Positions 1 to 17,500 of a stretch of DNA of 64,000 nucleotides are shown here, piece after piece. The stretch comes from Sarcophilus harrisii (taxonomy: Eukaryota > Chordata > Mammalia > Dasyuromorphia > Dasyuridae): positions 1,800,677 through 1,864,676 of the forward strand of contig NC_045430.1 in NCBI RefSeq assembly GCF_902635505.1. Reading direction: 5' to 3'. Each line of letters opens with the position of its first letter. Position 1 is the stretch's first letter. The position numbers and the translations under genes are program-made. Below the pieces are notes generated by a model. It had not been told where the DNA came from. It saw nothing but the letters and a program-made list of their open reading frames with translations, and did no database searches.

Positions 1-1522
1 GCTGCTCGGGCAGGCCCCGGTGCCCTGTGACCCACGGCCGGATCCTGGGAGAGCCTGGCCCTGTCCTAGGTGCTAGTGCTGCTCGGGGCGCTGGGAGCTC
101 TGGGGGCCTGGCCCTTCTCTGCCTCTCAGCACTCTTGCTGAACGCCGGCCAGAGGGCCCTTGGGAGGGGGGGCCGGCTGGAAAGCTGCCCCGGTGGTTGG
201 GGGCAAGGGGGAATCGCATCCGGCCGCCCGAGGGCTTCAGCCCATGGGCAAAGGCGGGGCAGCGGGGAATGTGGTCAGATGGGAGGCTGCCCAGGCCCGC
301 CAGGGAAGGAGGCTTCAAAGTTAGCTTGGACTGAGCCGGCTCCAGCCTCGAGCGCTAGAATCAGGAGTGGGGGCAGGCAGGAGTGAGCCAGGGAGGGGCC
401 CTGAGCAGATGAGGTGACCAGGGTTAGGCTCCGTCCTTCCTGACTGAGTCACCTCTGCCTGGCACTTCTCTCAGGGGTCCCCCCAGCTCCAACCTGGCTC
501 TCCTCTCTCGGGGGTCCCTCGCCAGCCACGGCTTCTCTTGCCCACAGGCCAGATACTCTTAGGACTCTTGCCTAGGGTCCTTTCCTCCCCAGCCCTGCAT
601 TCCTTGGTGGCCGCCTTGCAGGGAGCAGGACAGAAGGAGGCTCTGGAGGTGGGCAAAGCCCCTCCCTGCTACACTGATGCAGGCTGCCCCGGTCTGCCCC
701 TCAGGTCCTGGGACCCAGGAGAGGTTCTTTCCATCTGTGTAGGGCCTCCCCTAGCCCTCCTCCTCCTCCTCCTCTTCTCCTCTGTGCTGTTGAGAGCTGT
801 CCCCTAGCATCCCTTGGGCTTTGGGGCACTTGAGGGGCCGTGGGCCCCTGGACACGGAGGCTGGGGTCCTGGACTTCTCAGAATCCCTTCTCTAGTAGCA
901 GGCGCCTGAGGCCGGACCGGCTGTCCCAGCACTGATGGTCGACCAGGCTCCTCTTTCTGAGGCTCCAAAGCCTTTCAGACTGGGCTCATGGGGTGGGGGA
1001 AGCTCTGGTATTTGCCTTCTTCCTGGAAAGCTCTTCCCTCTCCCTTCCTTCCTTTCCATGGGCGTGGTGGGGGGGCTGTCAACTCTGCTCTGCTGAGACG
1101 TTAAATCCAGGAGAGCTCCAGTGATTCCATGGCAGCCTGAGCTGGGACAAAAAGTTTGGGCCCCTCTGCTTCCATCTGTGAAATGGGAAGAAGTCTTGTC
1201 ACCTTCCCAAATTTGCTGTCTGAGCTGCAGCTGTATTGTCCGAGGGAACTTCCTCTTTCGGAGTTCCCTAAACTGCTAAAAACAATCCTTCCCCTCACAC
1301 ATCCTGATCCTGCTTCATGGAACAGAGGAGAGATCCAGACTCTAGAAGGCCCTGCTAGTGGTCCCCGAGCTCTGGGCTGTCTGTGAGGGCTGCCGCCGCA
1401 CCTGTGCACCTGTGGGGGTGGGAAACACCATCATGTCTGTGGCCCAAGGACCAGCTGGCCCCAGGAATGAGGAGCCCTGTGTTTAAATCCCCCCATTACC
1501 TGCTTTGTGTGACTTTGGACAA

Positions 1523-2063
1523 GTGATTTCATTGTGTGCCTCAGTTTCTCCTCCATAAGATGAGTTAGACAGGGGACAGGTGATTTCACCTGTGTGCCTG
1601 TGTGCCTCAGTTTTTCCTCTGTAAGATGAGTTGGACAAGGAATAGGTGATTTCATCGTGTGCCTCAGTTTCTCCTCTGTAAGATGAGTTGGACAGGAGAC
1701 AGGTGATTTCACCTGTGTGCCTCAGTTTCTCCTCTGTAAGACGACTTGGACAGGGAATAGGTAATTTCGTTATGTGCCTCTGTGCCTCAGTTTCTCCTCT
1801 GTAAGATGAGTTGGACAGGAGACAGGTGATTTCATCGTGTGCCTCAGTTTCTCCTCTGTAAGATGAGTTGGACAGGAGACAGGTGATTTCACCTGTGTGC
1901 CTCAGTTTCTCCTCTGTAAGACGACTTGGACAGGGAATAGATAATTTCATTATGTGCCTCTGTGCCTCAGTTTCTCTTCTTTAAGAGGGGTTGGACAGGG
2001 AATAGGTGATTTTACCTGTGTGCCTCAGTTTCTTCTCTGTAAAATGACTTGGACAGGAATGCC
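1523..2063. repeat. Minisatellite, about nine copies of a 57-66 bp MIR-derived unit
   Basis: Each unit has the form GGTGATTTCACCTGTGTGCC, then TCAGTTTCTCCTCTGTAAGA, then TGAGTTGGACAGG. That is the conserved centre of a MIR SINE (the motif TGCCTCAGTTTCCTCATCTG), and the left flank still reads like MIR. Units differ in a GTGCCTCT insertion and in GATGAGTT versus GACGACTT. Three consecutive units repeat as a block: 1645-1824 matches 1825-2004 with a period of 180 bp. Confidence 0.92.
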
Positions 2064-2629
2064 TCCCGAGACTCCTTTCCATGCTAGTTCTAAAGGAGCA
2101 GGACCCAGCCAGGAACCATGTGTGACACTTCTCAGTGTAAACCCTGCTGCAGAGGGACTTGTCTTAAGCCCCCCGACTTCCTCAGGCTGCAGAGGTGCAG
2201 GAAGTGGGATGGGTGGACATGACTCAGAGCTTTCAGTTCCTTGGCCTGTTGTTCCCCTACCCCCACTCCCACCCCCAGCCCTCCCAGGGCCAGAAGGAGG
2301 GCGGGAGGTTCCTGGCTTTGGAAGGCAGAGCCAGTTCCGGGCTGAGTTTCTCACTTGCTGTTCCCAGGGATCTGTGGTCCCTCCTTCACGACAGCTGATG
2401 TTTCTGTAGCTCTTGCTTTATAGGATTTTTCCAAAATTCATTTTTTCCAAGTTTGCCTTCTCTGCTCATCACTTCCCCAGTCACCGAGAAGATAAGAAGA
2501 AAAAAAAAAAGCCTCTGGTACAAGTACAGCTAGTTAGTGGAACGGATACCCCTCATGGCCGTGTCCAAAAGGGTTTGTCCTCCAAGTCCCTCTGGGACAG
2601 GCGGCAGGTTTCGGCGTGAGTCCTCCGCA

Positions 2630-3520
2630 ATTGTAGTTGGTCATTGTGTTGATCAGAATTTTTAAGTGTTTCTCTTCACGATGTTTTTATTGTGTAACCC
2701 ATTCTACTGGTTCTGCTCACTCTACGTCAGTTCATAGAAGTCTTTCCAGGATTCTCTGAAAGCCCCCTTATCATTTCTCAGAGCACCGTAGTATTCCATC
2801 ATCTTCATACCCATAACTTGTTCACTCATTCCCCAACTGATGGATGTTCTATCAGTTTCCAGTTCTTTGCTACCACAAAACGAGCTGCTATCAGTATTGT
2901 TGTAGATAGGTGCTGTTTCCCTTTCTCTGTGATCTCTGTGGGGGTATAGATCAGTAGCAGTGTTGCTGGGCCAGAGTTTAATAGCTTTGGGGCACAGTTC
3001 CAAATGCTTTACAGAATGGCTGAGCCAGTTCACAGTTCCACTGAGGATGTGTCGCTGCACATGTTTTTCCACAGCTCCTCCAGCATTTTTCTTTTTCCAT
3101 GTTTGTCAACTGTTAGGTGTGAGATGAAACCTCAAAACTTTTCATTTGCATTTATCTAATTTAATGATTTAGAGCATCTTTTTTTTCCATGTGACCAATG
3201 ATAGTTTAGATTTTATTCCTTTAAAAAGTGCCTGTCTCCTTTGACCACTCATTAATTGGAAAATGGCTCTTATAAGTTTGAGTTAGTTCCTTATATATTT
3301 CAGAGGTACCAGTTAGTCTCTTTATCAAAGAAACTTGCTGTAAAACTTTTCTTTCCAGTTTCCTGTTTTTAGCCATATTGATTCTGTTGGTGCAAAAATG
3401 TTTTAATTTTATATAATCAAAATGACCCAGTTTATCTCCTGTGAACTTATCTCTAGCTTGATCAGAGACTCCTCCATTCATGGATCCGGTTTAATTCCTT
3501 CCCTGTTCTTCCCTGAATCC
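2630..3520 (-). mobile_element. L1 LINE 3' fragment (ORF2 C-terminal part), antisense to KIAA0930
   Basis: The minus strand gives broken pieces of the L1 ORF2 C-terminus, including MEYYGALRND and FDYIKLKHFC, with stops and frame changes between them. On the + strand the text around 2800-3180 is the usual reverse L1 wording (a CATTTGCATTT-type motif and a CCCCAACTGATGG-type motif). It is 5' truncated and old. Confidence 0.88.
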
Positions 3521-3794
3521 GTTTACGATGGCACCGTCTCTGCCTCCCTTCCCCAGCAGCTTTTGTCCGATAGTGAGTTCTTGCCCCCATGGCCGAGGTC
3601 ACTCCCTTACTACGTCCTCTGCCCCTGTGTATCTTATCCCTAATCGGTTCTGCCGCTCACCTCCTGTTTATTACTAGGCCCAGAGTGCTTCGGTGACTAC
3701 GGTAGTGAAGTTTGTGCTCCCAGGCCCCTTTCCTACTCATCGATAGATTTCCAGCTATTTTCTGCCCATGACTTCACTGGGAGGGACATTCAGC

Positions 3795-3915
3795 AGGTTC
3801 TATTATCTCCATTTTACAGTGAGGAAATTAAGTCCCAGAGAAAGGCAGTGACTCACCTAGATCCTCATAGCCAGTGAGCAGCAGAAATAGCCTTGGAAGC
3901 CAGGTCTTTTCGGCT
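3795..3915 (-). mobile_element. MIR-class SINE fragment
   Basis: Contains TCTCCATTTTACAGTGAGG followed by the reverse complement of the MIR Leu-like core (GTGACTCACC, then CCAGGTCTTT). Diverged. Confidence 0.7.
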
Positions 3916-4139
3916 GTTCCTGAGAAGTCTCAGACCCAGAACTACAGGGTCTTGAGTCTCCCCCCCACCGCTCTATATCACAAGGGAAGAAGCTGCATTC
4001 CAGGGAGGGAAGGGACTTTGTGCTTGAGGAAGTCACTTTAGTGTCAGAAGTGGGACTTGAACCCAGGAATCTCTGCCAGGAAGGAGTTACAATAAGAGTG
4101 ACTGGAGATGGAATCACTCCTACTCTGACTGGGCAGCGA

Positions 4140-4250
4140 GACCAGCCTGGATCTGAATCCTGCTTCCCTGTTCTCTTGGCCAAGTGCCTCAGTTTCCTCT
4201 TCTGTCGAGTAAGTGGGGTGGACTGGCTGACTGACAAGGTGGGTCCCTTC
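4140..4250 (+). mobile_element. MIR-class SINE fragment
   Basis: Contains CTTGGCCAAGTGCCTCAGTT followed by TCCTCTTCTGT, the forward MIR core. A reverse SINE scrap with GGGACTTGAACCCAGGAATC lies just upstream, near 4047. Confidence 0.68.
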
Positions 4251-6084
4251 TGAGTGGAGGATTCCGTGGGACTGGAGAAGGGCCTGGGAGTGACCCCTCT
4301 GTGCGTCCTGGCTGGCACTCCATCTGAGCCACAGGCTGCAGAGCCATTGGTGCCTGTCTGCCTCGGGGGAGCATCCTCTCTTGCCTGCTTTCCTAGGGCT
4401 AGCCCCCTTTACCCAAGACGGCAGAATCGGGCACCATGGGACCTAGTACAAGGAGCCAGATTCTGCTCAATTTTTAAAAACATCCTTTTAAAATGATGAA
4501 CACATTTTCAGAAGCTCGAATGATTCAAAATGAAAACAACTTTGTAACTGGAGCCGTGAACTCGGCTGAGGGACAGTGCATATTAAATTTAGCCTGGTAG
4601 TAGTAATAAAATTGTCCTGCTTCTGTGTCCTTTTCTGAACTTCCCCTGGCTCTCCTCTATTTTTGGAAGCTTCGGTGATACGCTTGCTTTGTCTCAGTCC
4701 TCTCTCCCCTGCCTTGTAGTCAGAAAATATAATCAGTGGAGATCCGTACTTTATTTTTGTTTGATAACGCGTCTCTCTCTGTACACCTTCAGCTCTCTGC
4801 AGCCAGAGTGGCTTTAATCAGAGCTCTGAAGTCTTTCAAAGTTGTTTTTGGTTTCATTTTTGGGGTCATTGTTGGGCTTTTCTGTTGGGTTAATCTGTGG
4901 GTTCTTCTGATTGGTGCTTCGTTTTCCATGTTTCTCGGCGGTTTGCTTGAATAATTTCTTGCATTCTGGTATTCAGGTGTTTTGAGTTGCTTCTTCTTTG
5001 GGGGAAACCTGTTGTCCTTGTGTGGCGATTATGTTTTCTCTTCTTCCAGATCTTCTCTGTTTCCAGCTAGTTGTTTTCTCTTTTGGTTCTGCCATGTGTT
5101 TCTCCTGTACAGCTTGCAAATTCTTGTTTTTCTTTAACCAAGAGAGAACATGCTCTGGGGGTTTTGTGCGCCTGTGAAATCCTTACGCTCCTCTGACTCC
5201 TTGAGCATCGATTCCTCTTCCTTTGTTTTACAGTTTTTATTCAGAGATGTTTGGGCGTGCTTGGGTATCTTGGAAGCCACGGTCCTTTCTGTTGCTTATA
5301 TCTTCCCTGTCCCTTTATCTTTACCTGAATTTTCTTCCCCGTGAGCTCTTCGGCCCTTGCCATCTCTGCTTTCCCTATTACTAATTCTCTGGCTCCTTCG
5401 CCTTCCAGAGAGGTTTTCCTACAGGCTCCTTGGCCTCCTCCCGCCCTGGACAATCCCTGACCTCTGCCCTAAGTGACTTTGGCTCTTCACTGATTACATA
5501 ACCTTGGCGTCCCCTCTGGGATCTCGGCTTCCTCAGCTGGCTCCCGGCAGCAGTGGCCAGGGGCCCTCCTAGGCCCCACGGCTCGGCCCCGAGGACGGAT
5601 TTGCCTGTGCTGCCTCACTGGGGAGCCGTTTGCCACGGGGCCCCTAAGGGGAATCGCTGGGCCTGATTGGTCCCAGAGCGTGTTTGTGCACCCCCCTCCC
5701 CGGAGCAGACGTCTTCTGGGGATTTAAAAGGATCAGCTTTGACTCTCAGTTGTGTCCCGGGTATAATCGGGAAGCCCCACAGGCTGCAGGGGAAGGCCGG
5801 GGGAGGCCGGGGCTGGGAGCGCTGTTTCTTCCCTCCCCTGTCCACGTCCTCATGGACACCTCCGGACACCTCCCAGACTCCCCCAAGCGGGACTGGGGTC
5901 CTTGCCCCAGGCTTGGAGGCCACTCTGGAGCCTCCCTGCCAGGGGCCCAGCCGGGGGCATGCCCGGCCTTTAGTTTCTGCACGCCCTGCCCTCCCCCTGC
6001 CAGTTTAACCACTGAGCCCAAGCAGAACCAGCCAGCCCTGCTCCGTGAGCGCCTGCAGGCGTTCCCTCCTGGGAAGGACGCCCC

Positions 6085-6222
6085 CCCCCCCTTATTTTTA
6101 TTTTTTATGGAGGCAGTTGGTAAGTGACTTGCCCACGAAGGTGTTGTGTCTTTTACCAGGTTTGAACTCGGGCCCTCCTGGCTCCAGGGCTGGGGCTCTG
6201 CCCACTGCGCCCCGGCTGCCCC
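6085..6222 (-). mobile_element. Marsupial tRNA-like CORE-SINE fragment (WSINE/Mar1 type)
   Basis: Reverse orientation: GTAAGTGACTTGCCCACGAA, then TTTGAACTCGGGCCCTCCTG, then GGCTCTGCCCACTGCG and GGCTGCCCC at the head. This is the standard order of the SINE that begins GGGGCAGCTAGGTGGC. The family name is from memory. Confidence 0.75.
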
Positions 6223-7384
6223 TCCCTGTCCCCTTCACCAGGCTCAGCTCGAGGTCTAAGATCCGAAGGGGATTGGGGGCCGGGCTCCCTGCTGAGCCCT
6301 CTGGGGCCGGCTCCTCTCCAGGGTCAGCGGCCGCCTTTAACCCTGGCACCTCCCCAGCGCCCCACAGACCTCCCTCCCCAGCGGGTCTTGGATCCTGCCT
6401 CGCAGAGCCTTCGTCGGCCCTTTACTGGGGGTTTGTGAGAATCCTGCCTCTGGGTGCCGGGGCCCATCTCCGCCCTCGCTGTCCCGGGGTCCCTCCGTGC
6501 GGCCGCATGTAACTGTTCCGGGCACCACAACCCCCTGTGGGCGACTGTCCCGGGAAGGGGGGGCGCTCCGATGACTGCACCCCGGCTGGCGCCCCTTCCC
6601 CCGCTCTCTGACACCCCAGACACGGCAGTGCTGAAACTGGGCCGACTCGGGGCCTCCGAGTGTCCGGGGGGCGCCCCCCGTGCTGCTGGAGCCCGGGGAG
6701 AGCCCTTTTGGTAAGCGGAAGAGAAAGGGCGCGTCCCTGGTTGCCCACCCAACCCACTGGCAGCGTGGAGAGGCCGGCAAACTCGGGGGCTGTGGCTCGC
6801 TTCATCGGCTGTTGCTTTCCTGGGGGCCCGGGACCTCTCTGCAGCATCGGCGGCCACTTTCCTTCCCTTCCTGCCCTCCCCCAGGCCCCAGGCTGCCTGA
6901 GTGCCGCCGCCTCCAGGAAGGCTCCCGGGCCCCCCTGCCCTTCTCCCTTGTCCCAGTTACTGCTCCCGGCCTTACTCCTTCCCCTGGGTGACCTGGGACC
7001 CCCTGACGTCAGGGACCCGCGTGGTTTGTCCCAGTTTTCCCCAGGGGGCCAGGCCAGCACAGGGTGCACTCGGTTACTATGCCCCGGGGCCCCATCCTTT
7101 CTTCTGTGAAATGGGTGCCTGGGGGATGCAGAAGGGCCCTTGGGAGGTGGCGGGGGCGGGGCGGGGGTCTGCAGTTGCTCCAGGAAGGAAGCCGATGTGT
7201 GTCTGCGGGCCAGGATGATGAGAGGAGAGGAAGCGAACGCTGCACACCCTGCAGCTGCGCCCCGAGCCGCGGCCCCCTGCCCACTTCCTGGCACTGGCGC
7301 TTGGCTAGTGACCAGGGTCTGGGGGCGGCTGAACGAGCAGCTCAGGGCTCCCCTGTGGCACTGCAGACTGGCTGGTCCAGAGGC

Positions 7385-7460
7385 AGAGGGGAGGGACCTT
7401 GTCCAAGGTGGCGCAGTAGCCAGAGCGGGGGCTGACCCCTGAAAGCCAGGCTCCTCTCTG
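7385..7460 (-). mobile_element. MIR-class SINE fragment, diverged
   Basis: GACCTTGTCCAAGGTGGCGC followed by AGTAGCCAGAGCGGG resembles the reverse MIR core (TGCCCAAGGTCACACAG, then GCAGAGC). Short and GC-shifted. Confidence 0.45.
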
Positions 7461-8759
7461 TTCCCGTAGCCCCCTGCCAGCCCCTGGGCTTCCTGAGGAG
7501 GGTGGGCTCAGTCTGGGTGCAGGGGTGACCCCGGGGGCCAAGCCGCCCTTGGCTGGAAAAGCTGCCAGAGGAAGACACTGTGTAAGGGGCGGTGGCGGTG
7601 CCCCCCGAGGAGGAAGCGGGGAGAGGGCAGGCCCTGGCTCAGGCCCCCCACCTGGCACTCCCGGGGGCCGCCTGGGTGAGGGCTGCAGATGCGGCCCGGG
7701 AGGCAGGCCCAGACTCGTAGCCCAAGGTGGGAGCAGGAATGTCAGGGGAATGGGGCTCCGAGTTGGGCCGCCCACCCCCGGCTCCCTCCCCAGCCCCCAG
7801 GAGGGTGCGAGGCTCGTGGGGTCAGGGGGCTGCCCGGGGAGCTGTCTGAGAGACCCCTTTGTTCTCCGGACCGGCCGGCCCAGCTCCTGCCCGGCCGGCA
7901 CTCAAAGGCGCCATTCAGGGAGACAGAGGCCCATTCAGCCCAGGGTCCCCACGGCGTGGGAACTGTGCAGGCTTTTTGCCTTCCCTGCCCTGGAGCTGGG
8001 CAAGTTTGCGGAGGAGGCCCTGGCCCCCTCCCAGGGGCACGTGGCGGGGTTCTGGGTCATCCCCCACTTGGGCAGAGAGCCCGGGAGGGAGTGGGGGTTG
8101 GGAGGCTGGGGGACTTTGTCCCCCCAGCCAAGAAATCCCCCTTCCTGTGCCCAGCTTACCCAAGCCTGCATTCTGGGGGGAGGGGGGTGTGAGAAAAGAG
8201 GAGCTCTGGGGGGAGGAGCTCCTGAGCCCAGCCTGGGAGGGAGGGAGGTTCTGGGGTGCGGGGCCCTCTGAGGTTGGAGGCCGGGGAGAGCTGGGCTGAT
8301 GCTCGGGGAGGGGCTGTTGCTCTGGCCCCCGGCTGGAGGGGAGTCGGCGCCAGGTGATGTTGGGACCCCCGACCGTGTGCCCTGATCACTCCTGGGAGCG
8401 CGAGGCCCACAGCTTCTCCCATGTCTGCCCGCGGATCTGTTCGGGGACCCGCAGGAACCCAGCAGCCTCCCCTAACTGCAGGAGCCAGGGAGCTCCCCGG
8501 CCACGGGGTGCGCCCACTCGGCCCCATGAGTGGCTGGGTTTGAGTTCACCCGGGCCTTCCCCGCGCCCGCCACAGTCCTTCTCCGGGACTCGGGCGCAGG
8601 CACACGAGCCCTGCAGGACCGGGCTGGGCTGCGAGGCCGTCCCCCTGCCGGGTGTGGCTCGTTGGGGGCAGCGGTGCTGGTGGGCTGCCCCTCCTTCCCT
8701 GAGCCTTCTGCCCCCTCCCCTTGCCGCACCCTCCTTCCTGCCCTGCGCTTAGGGGTGCA

Positions 8760-13585
<4,826 letters not shown>

Positions 13586-14535
13586 CAGCGTGCCCCGGAG
13601 AGCCAGCACTGCCCTGGCTGCTGCTGCCAAGTGCAAGTGCCTGTCTGCCGTGGTTCTCCGCGACACCCGCCGCCACCGCCCGGAGTCCAGAGTCCTGCGC
13701 CTGCCCCTGCCTGGCCGGGCTTGCCCGAGGGAAGCCTCTCAGAACACCAGCCGCCCCCACTGAAGTGCCTCTTTCTCCTCCCACGCCGCCCGGCCCCCGT
13801 GCCTGTGCCGCAGACGCCCCGACGAGGACGTGGGTCTGGAGGAGGCCGGACGAGCGGGCCGTCCTCACGCTAGGACGGAGTCGACTTTCCAACAGATGAG
13901 AACCAGCCGACTTTGCAGGGGGCTGTTTGAACCCAGCAAGGGGAGGGTCTCATGGCGATGCTTGCGTCCTGGCCGGCCCCTCTTCTGGTGACTGATGACT
14001 CTGCAGGGGCCGAGGAAGGCGTGGATCTTGGCCAGGCTGAGGGCAGTCCCTTTAAGTGCTCTGGGGGAAGGGGGTTTCCTGCACAGCCGGCCCCCTCCCA
14101 CTTCCAGCCAAAGAATACCCACCACCCATCTGGAGAAAGGCCACTCTGGGCACGGGCTGCGAGAGGGGCGGCTGGATGCCTGGCGGGACCCTCCCAGACC
14201 CTCTCGATGGCCTGGGCCGCTCCATGCAGGGATGGCGCCCTTGGGGGCTGGGGCGGCTTCTCATTCCTCTGACTGTACTTTAGTCCCGTTTTTCAGTCCG
14301 ACACTGAGGCGCGACGGGAGTTGGCGAAGGTGGCTGGGGGGTGGGGGGAGAGTGTCAGTACATCCCGATGGAGGAAGGAAACTTTGAACGGAGGCATGAA
14401 TGTCTATTTCCATTTTCCCTCCCCCTCGGCGGGCAGGTTCCCATTCTCCCGCACACGGGGGGCCCGTTTGGTGGTCCTGGCGAGGACGGGGGTTGTCCAG
14501 GTCCGTCTGGAATAAACCTCCTGCTGACCTGCTTC
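13586..14535 (+). other. KIAA0930: KIAA0930 3' untranslated region (probable extent)
   Basis: Non-coding sequence from the stop codon to a canonical AATAAA at 14511, with a T/G-rich stretch just beyond it. The end is inferred. A longer form reaching about 16.1 kb is possible, because the sequence around 16055-16110, with a TGTAAATA Pumilio-type site, looks like UTR. I see no AATAAA there. Confidence 0.6.
14511..14516 (+). terminator. Poly(A) signal AATAAA, probably for KIAA0930
   Basis: A canonical hexamer 925 bases after the KIAA0930 stop, followed within 30 bases by a G/T-rich downstream element. It is the only canonical + strand hexamer I noticed between the stop codon and the NUP50 3' end. 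Confidence 0.65.
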
Positions 14536-17500
14536 CATTGTGGCCGGTTTGGGAGCCAGGCTGGGGCACCGGGAGGACTCGGGAGTGGTCAGTGACTGCA
14601 GAAGGCAATGTTTCCCAGCTCGGCCTCAGTACGGGGGTGGGAACACCCCAGGCAAGTGATTTCGTTTCTCAGTGCCTCAGTTTGCCCATCTGTAAAATGG
14701 GGCTAATCACCTACCTCACAGGGGGTCAGGAGAGTGAGAAGGATGAGCAGCGGGTCACTCACGGGGACAGGTTTCACCTCCATCAGAATCGCATCCCCAG
14801 CCTGGGTAATGCGGCCCAAAGTCGGAGGCCGTGCCTCCACCTTGAGACAAGTGCCAAAAGGTTCCTTTTCCCTTTGGGGGAGAGGAATTTCCCAGGAGGC
14901 AGAAGCCCCTTCCTCCCCCTGTCCAAAGAAGTCCATCTCTCCCCTCTGTGGGGCGCTCGGGTCCTTGTGGAGGGTGCGGATGCTCCACCTCAGAGGGATG
15001 CACGCCCCCCCCCCCACCAGCATTAAGAGCGGCACTTGAGGCCCTCAGGGGACACAGTAGGTGGGCCAGGTCCGAGTCTGGTCCTGTGGCCCAGGGGAAG
15101 TTTGCCCTGGATCAGGAGCTCTCGCTTGGGCTCCAGCCTCCACCCGAGGGCCAGCATTTCCTTCCGAGAAGCCTGGCTGGGGCCTCAGACTGAGGGGCCG
15201 GGCCCGAAGAGCCAGGGGTGCAGGGCCAGCATGGCAGACTGGGGTGGCCGCTGGGCCGGAGGGAAGGGACCGCGAGGCGGGCGTTCGAGTAGAGGAAGCA
15301 GGCTCAGGAGGGGATGGGCTGCCGCCAACCCTGCGCGATGTTCCTCTTCCCCTGCTCTGCAGGTCCCGCTCCCCAGCCCTGCCCCATCTCCCCACAGTTA
15401 GGAAGGTTAGAACAGGCAGGGGACAGCTAAGGAGAGAGGGACGGACCCCAGGTCTGCAGCCAGCACCCCCACCCCAGGCCCACCTCCCACTGAGTGTCTA
15501 CTTGGAACTAAAATCAGAACTCGAGGTCTGGGCCTGTCTAAGGGAGCAACGGCCTAGGCCAGCGAACCCTAGACACTTATTAAGCGCTTACTGTATGCCA
15601 GCCACTTGCGCCAGGCTCCGAGAGGTGGGGTCCAGGCGATTCCATGGCACCTTCTGGGAGGGGGGCTCTGAGGGTTTGATTCTTGTTTCCCCTTAGCTGT
15701 GCTCTGTATCTGCCAAAAGCCCGGGACCCTAGAAGGGAGAAGAGCTCTTCTGGCTTTGCCTTCAGCCCCTGCAGACCTGAACCCTTTCCTGGCTGTTGAG
15801 GCTCTACACATGGCAGGAGAGCGAGGACTTCCTACATGAAGTCTCCCAGGAGCGTTCCCCCCAACCCCCCCCTCCCCACGAGGCGCTGCAGGGCAGGAGG
15901 ATGTGGGCAGGCGCCCTGCTGGAGTCCCATTACAGCCTGTGGGGAGGTCGTCTCCTGGTCAGGGGTGCAGCCTCCAAGAGCCCTGGGACCAGCAAGGCCC
16001 CCGACCCACAGGGTCCCTTGGGCTCTGATGCTGGAAGGACGGGTGGGGGGAGACAGGTGTAAATAGCCTCTGTATGTGTCCTGATCTTGTGTAAAGTAGC
16101 CACAGCTGTAAACATCTGTTCAGAGGATCTTCCTCCCACTACTTAAGGCTTCTCTGCTGTTTTAGCGCCGTTGGATCACGCTCACGCTGCCATGGGGGGC
16201 TGCACTGTGGCTCCGGGTGGTTTTGTCTGACATCGACCCAGGACTTACCAGGGTGGGGAGACGAGACAGGTTCCAGCTCAGTCCTCAGCCCCTCTGAACC
16301 CTGGGCCGGGGTGGGAGGAGGCGGGCACGGGCCTCCCCCAGCAGGCAGTCTCACCTGACCGGGCAGCGAGGGTGTGAGGGGCTGGGCTGGGGCCGTGGGC
16401 AAGCATGGTCAGGAGTCGTCAGGCCGCAGGGCTCCCTGGTGTTCTGGGCCAGGCCGCAGGCCTTCCAGCCGCTGATTTCTCCTGCTTCTGGAAGGCCAGA
16501 ACCACAGGGGCTTCTGACTTTATGAGCCATTCCGCCATTAAGTGAGGGCATCTCAATTGTCATCCAGTGACGTGAGGCTGAAGTAGCAGCCAAATTGGGG
16601 GTTCACGCCTTCTCACCATCATCTTTTGGGGAGCCCGGGAAGCCAGGCTTCTGCATTTTGGGGGAGCAGCAGCTGCTGAGTCTGCCCCTTTATTCCCAAA
16701 AAGGGCCAATCATCCCTTGGGTTTGGAGGTCCAGAGTCCGACTGGCTGAGGACACATGTGGGAACAATCGGAGGCCAAAGCTGTGGGCCATGGGGCCTGT
16801 GGGACGCCGCCTTTGCAACCAGAGAAGTGGAGCAGGAGGCCGAGGGCCCTCCTGGGGGGTCACCTACAGCCCCCGAATACCCTGTACAGGCAGTCGAGGA
16901 GGGAAGGAGTCCTGGCTCCAACACTCACGGGCCCAGCTGTGATAGTGCCTCCCCGGACCACACAAAGGCCAGGGCCTGGGGTCACGAGAACAGAACTGCT
17001 CCTGAACAGCTGAACAGAACCCCCACTTGATAGAGCCTTCAGAGCCGGGATTCAGCTGGAGTCTCTTCAGGTGGGGCTGTCCTCCTAGGGCAGTGGGCCC
17101 AGGCTCAACATGCCATGGGTCCGGGCTCAGGGGCTCACCTGGCGAGAAGCGCTCCCACCCCTTTCCACTAGCTTGCCCTTCAGGACAAGGTGGAGACCAC
17201 CTTTGGGTGGGCTGATTGGGTAATCAGCAGTGACAGGCACCCAGCTGCCTCTGGGACCCTAGGCCACAGCCTGCCTGTGCTTTCTCCTCCAGGCCTGTTT
17301 CTCCATCTTGAGGGGTGGGATAAAACCCCTCACTGTGGGATTCCCTGGACCATCCCCCATGCTTGGCCCCTGGTGCCGTCCCAACATTCGTAGTCCCAAG
17401 ACTGGGGGCCAGGGGGCGAGGTGGCGGCACAGAAATGGGCTCTGGCACTGCCTGACCATGCCCTTGGGCCAGCCATCACAGCAAACCAAGCACAGTCCAG

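Noticed and set aside
1483-1950. 155-codon minus-strand frame with a repeating HDEITCLLSNSSYRGETEA pattern
   Set aside because: It is the translation of the MIR-derived minisatellite; unit lengths are not all multiples of three and no splice or start signal supports it.
6422-7294. 290-codon minus-strand frame
   Set aside because: Lies in GC-rich intron where stops are rare; Pro/Gly/Ala/Arg-rich with no domain, and other frames there are open too.
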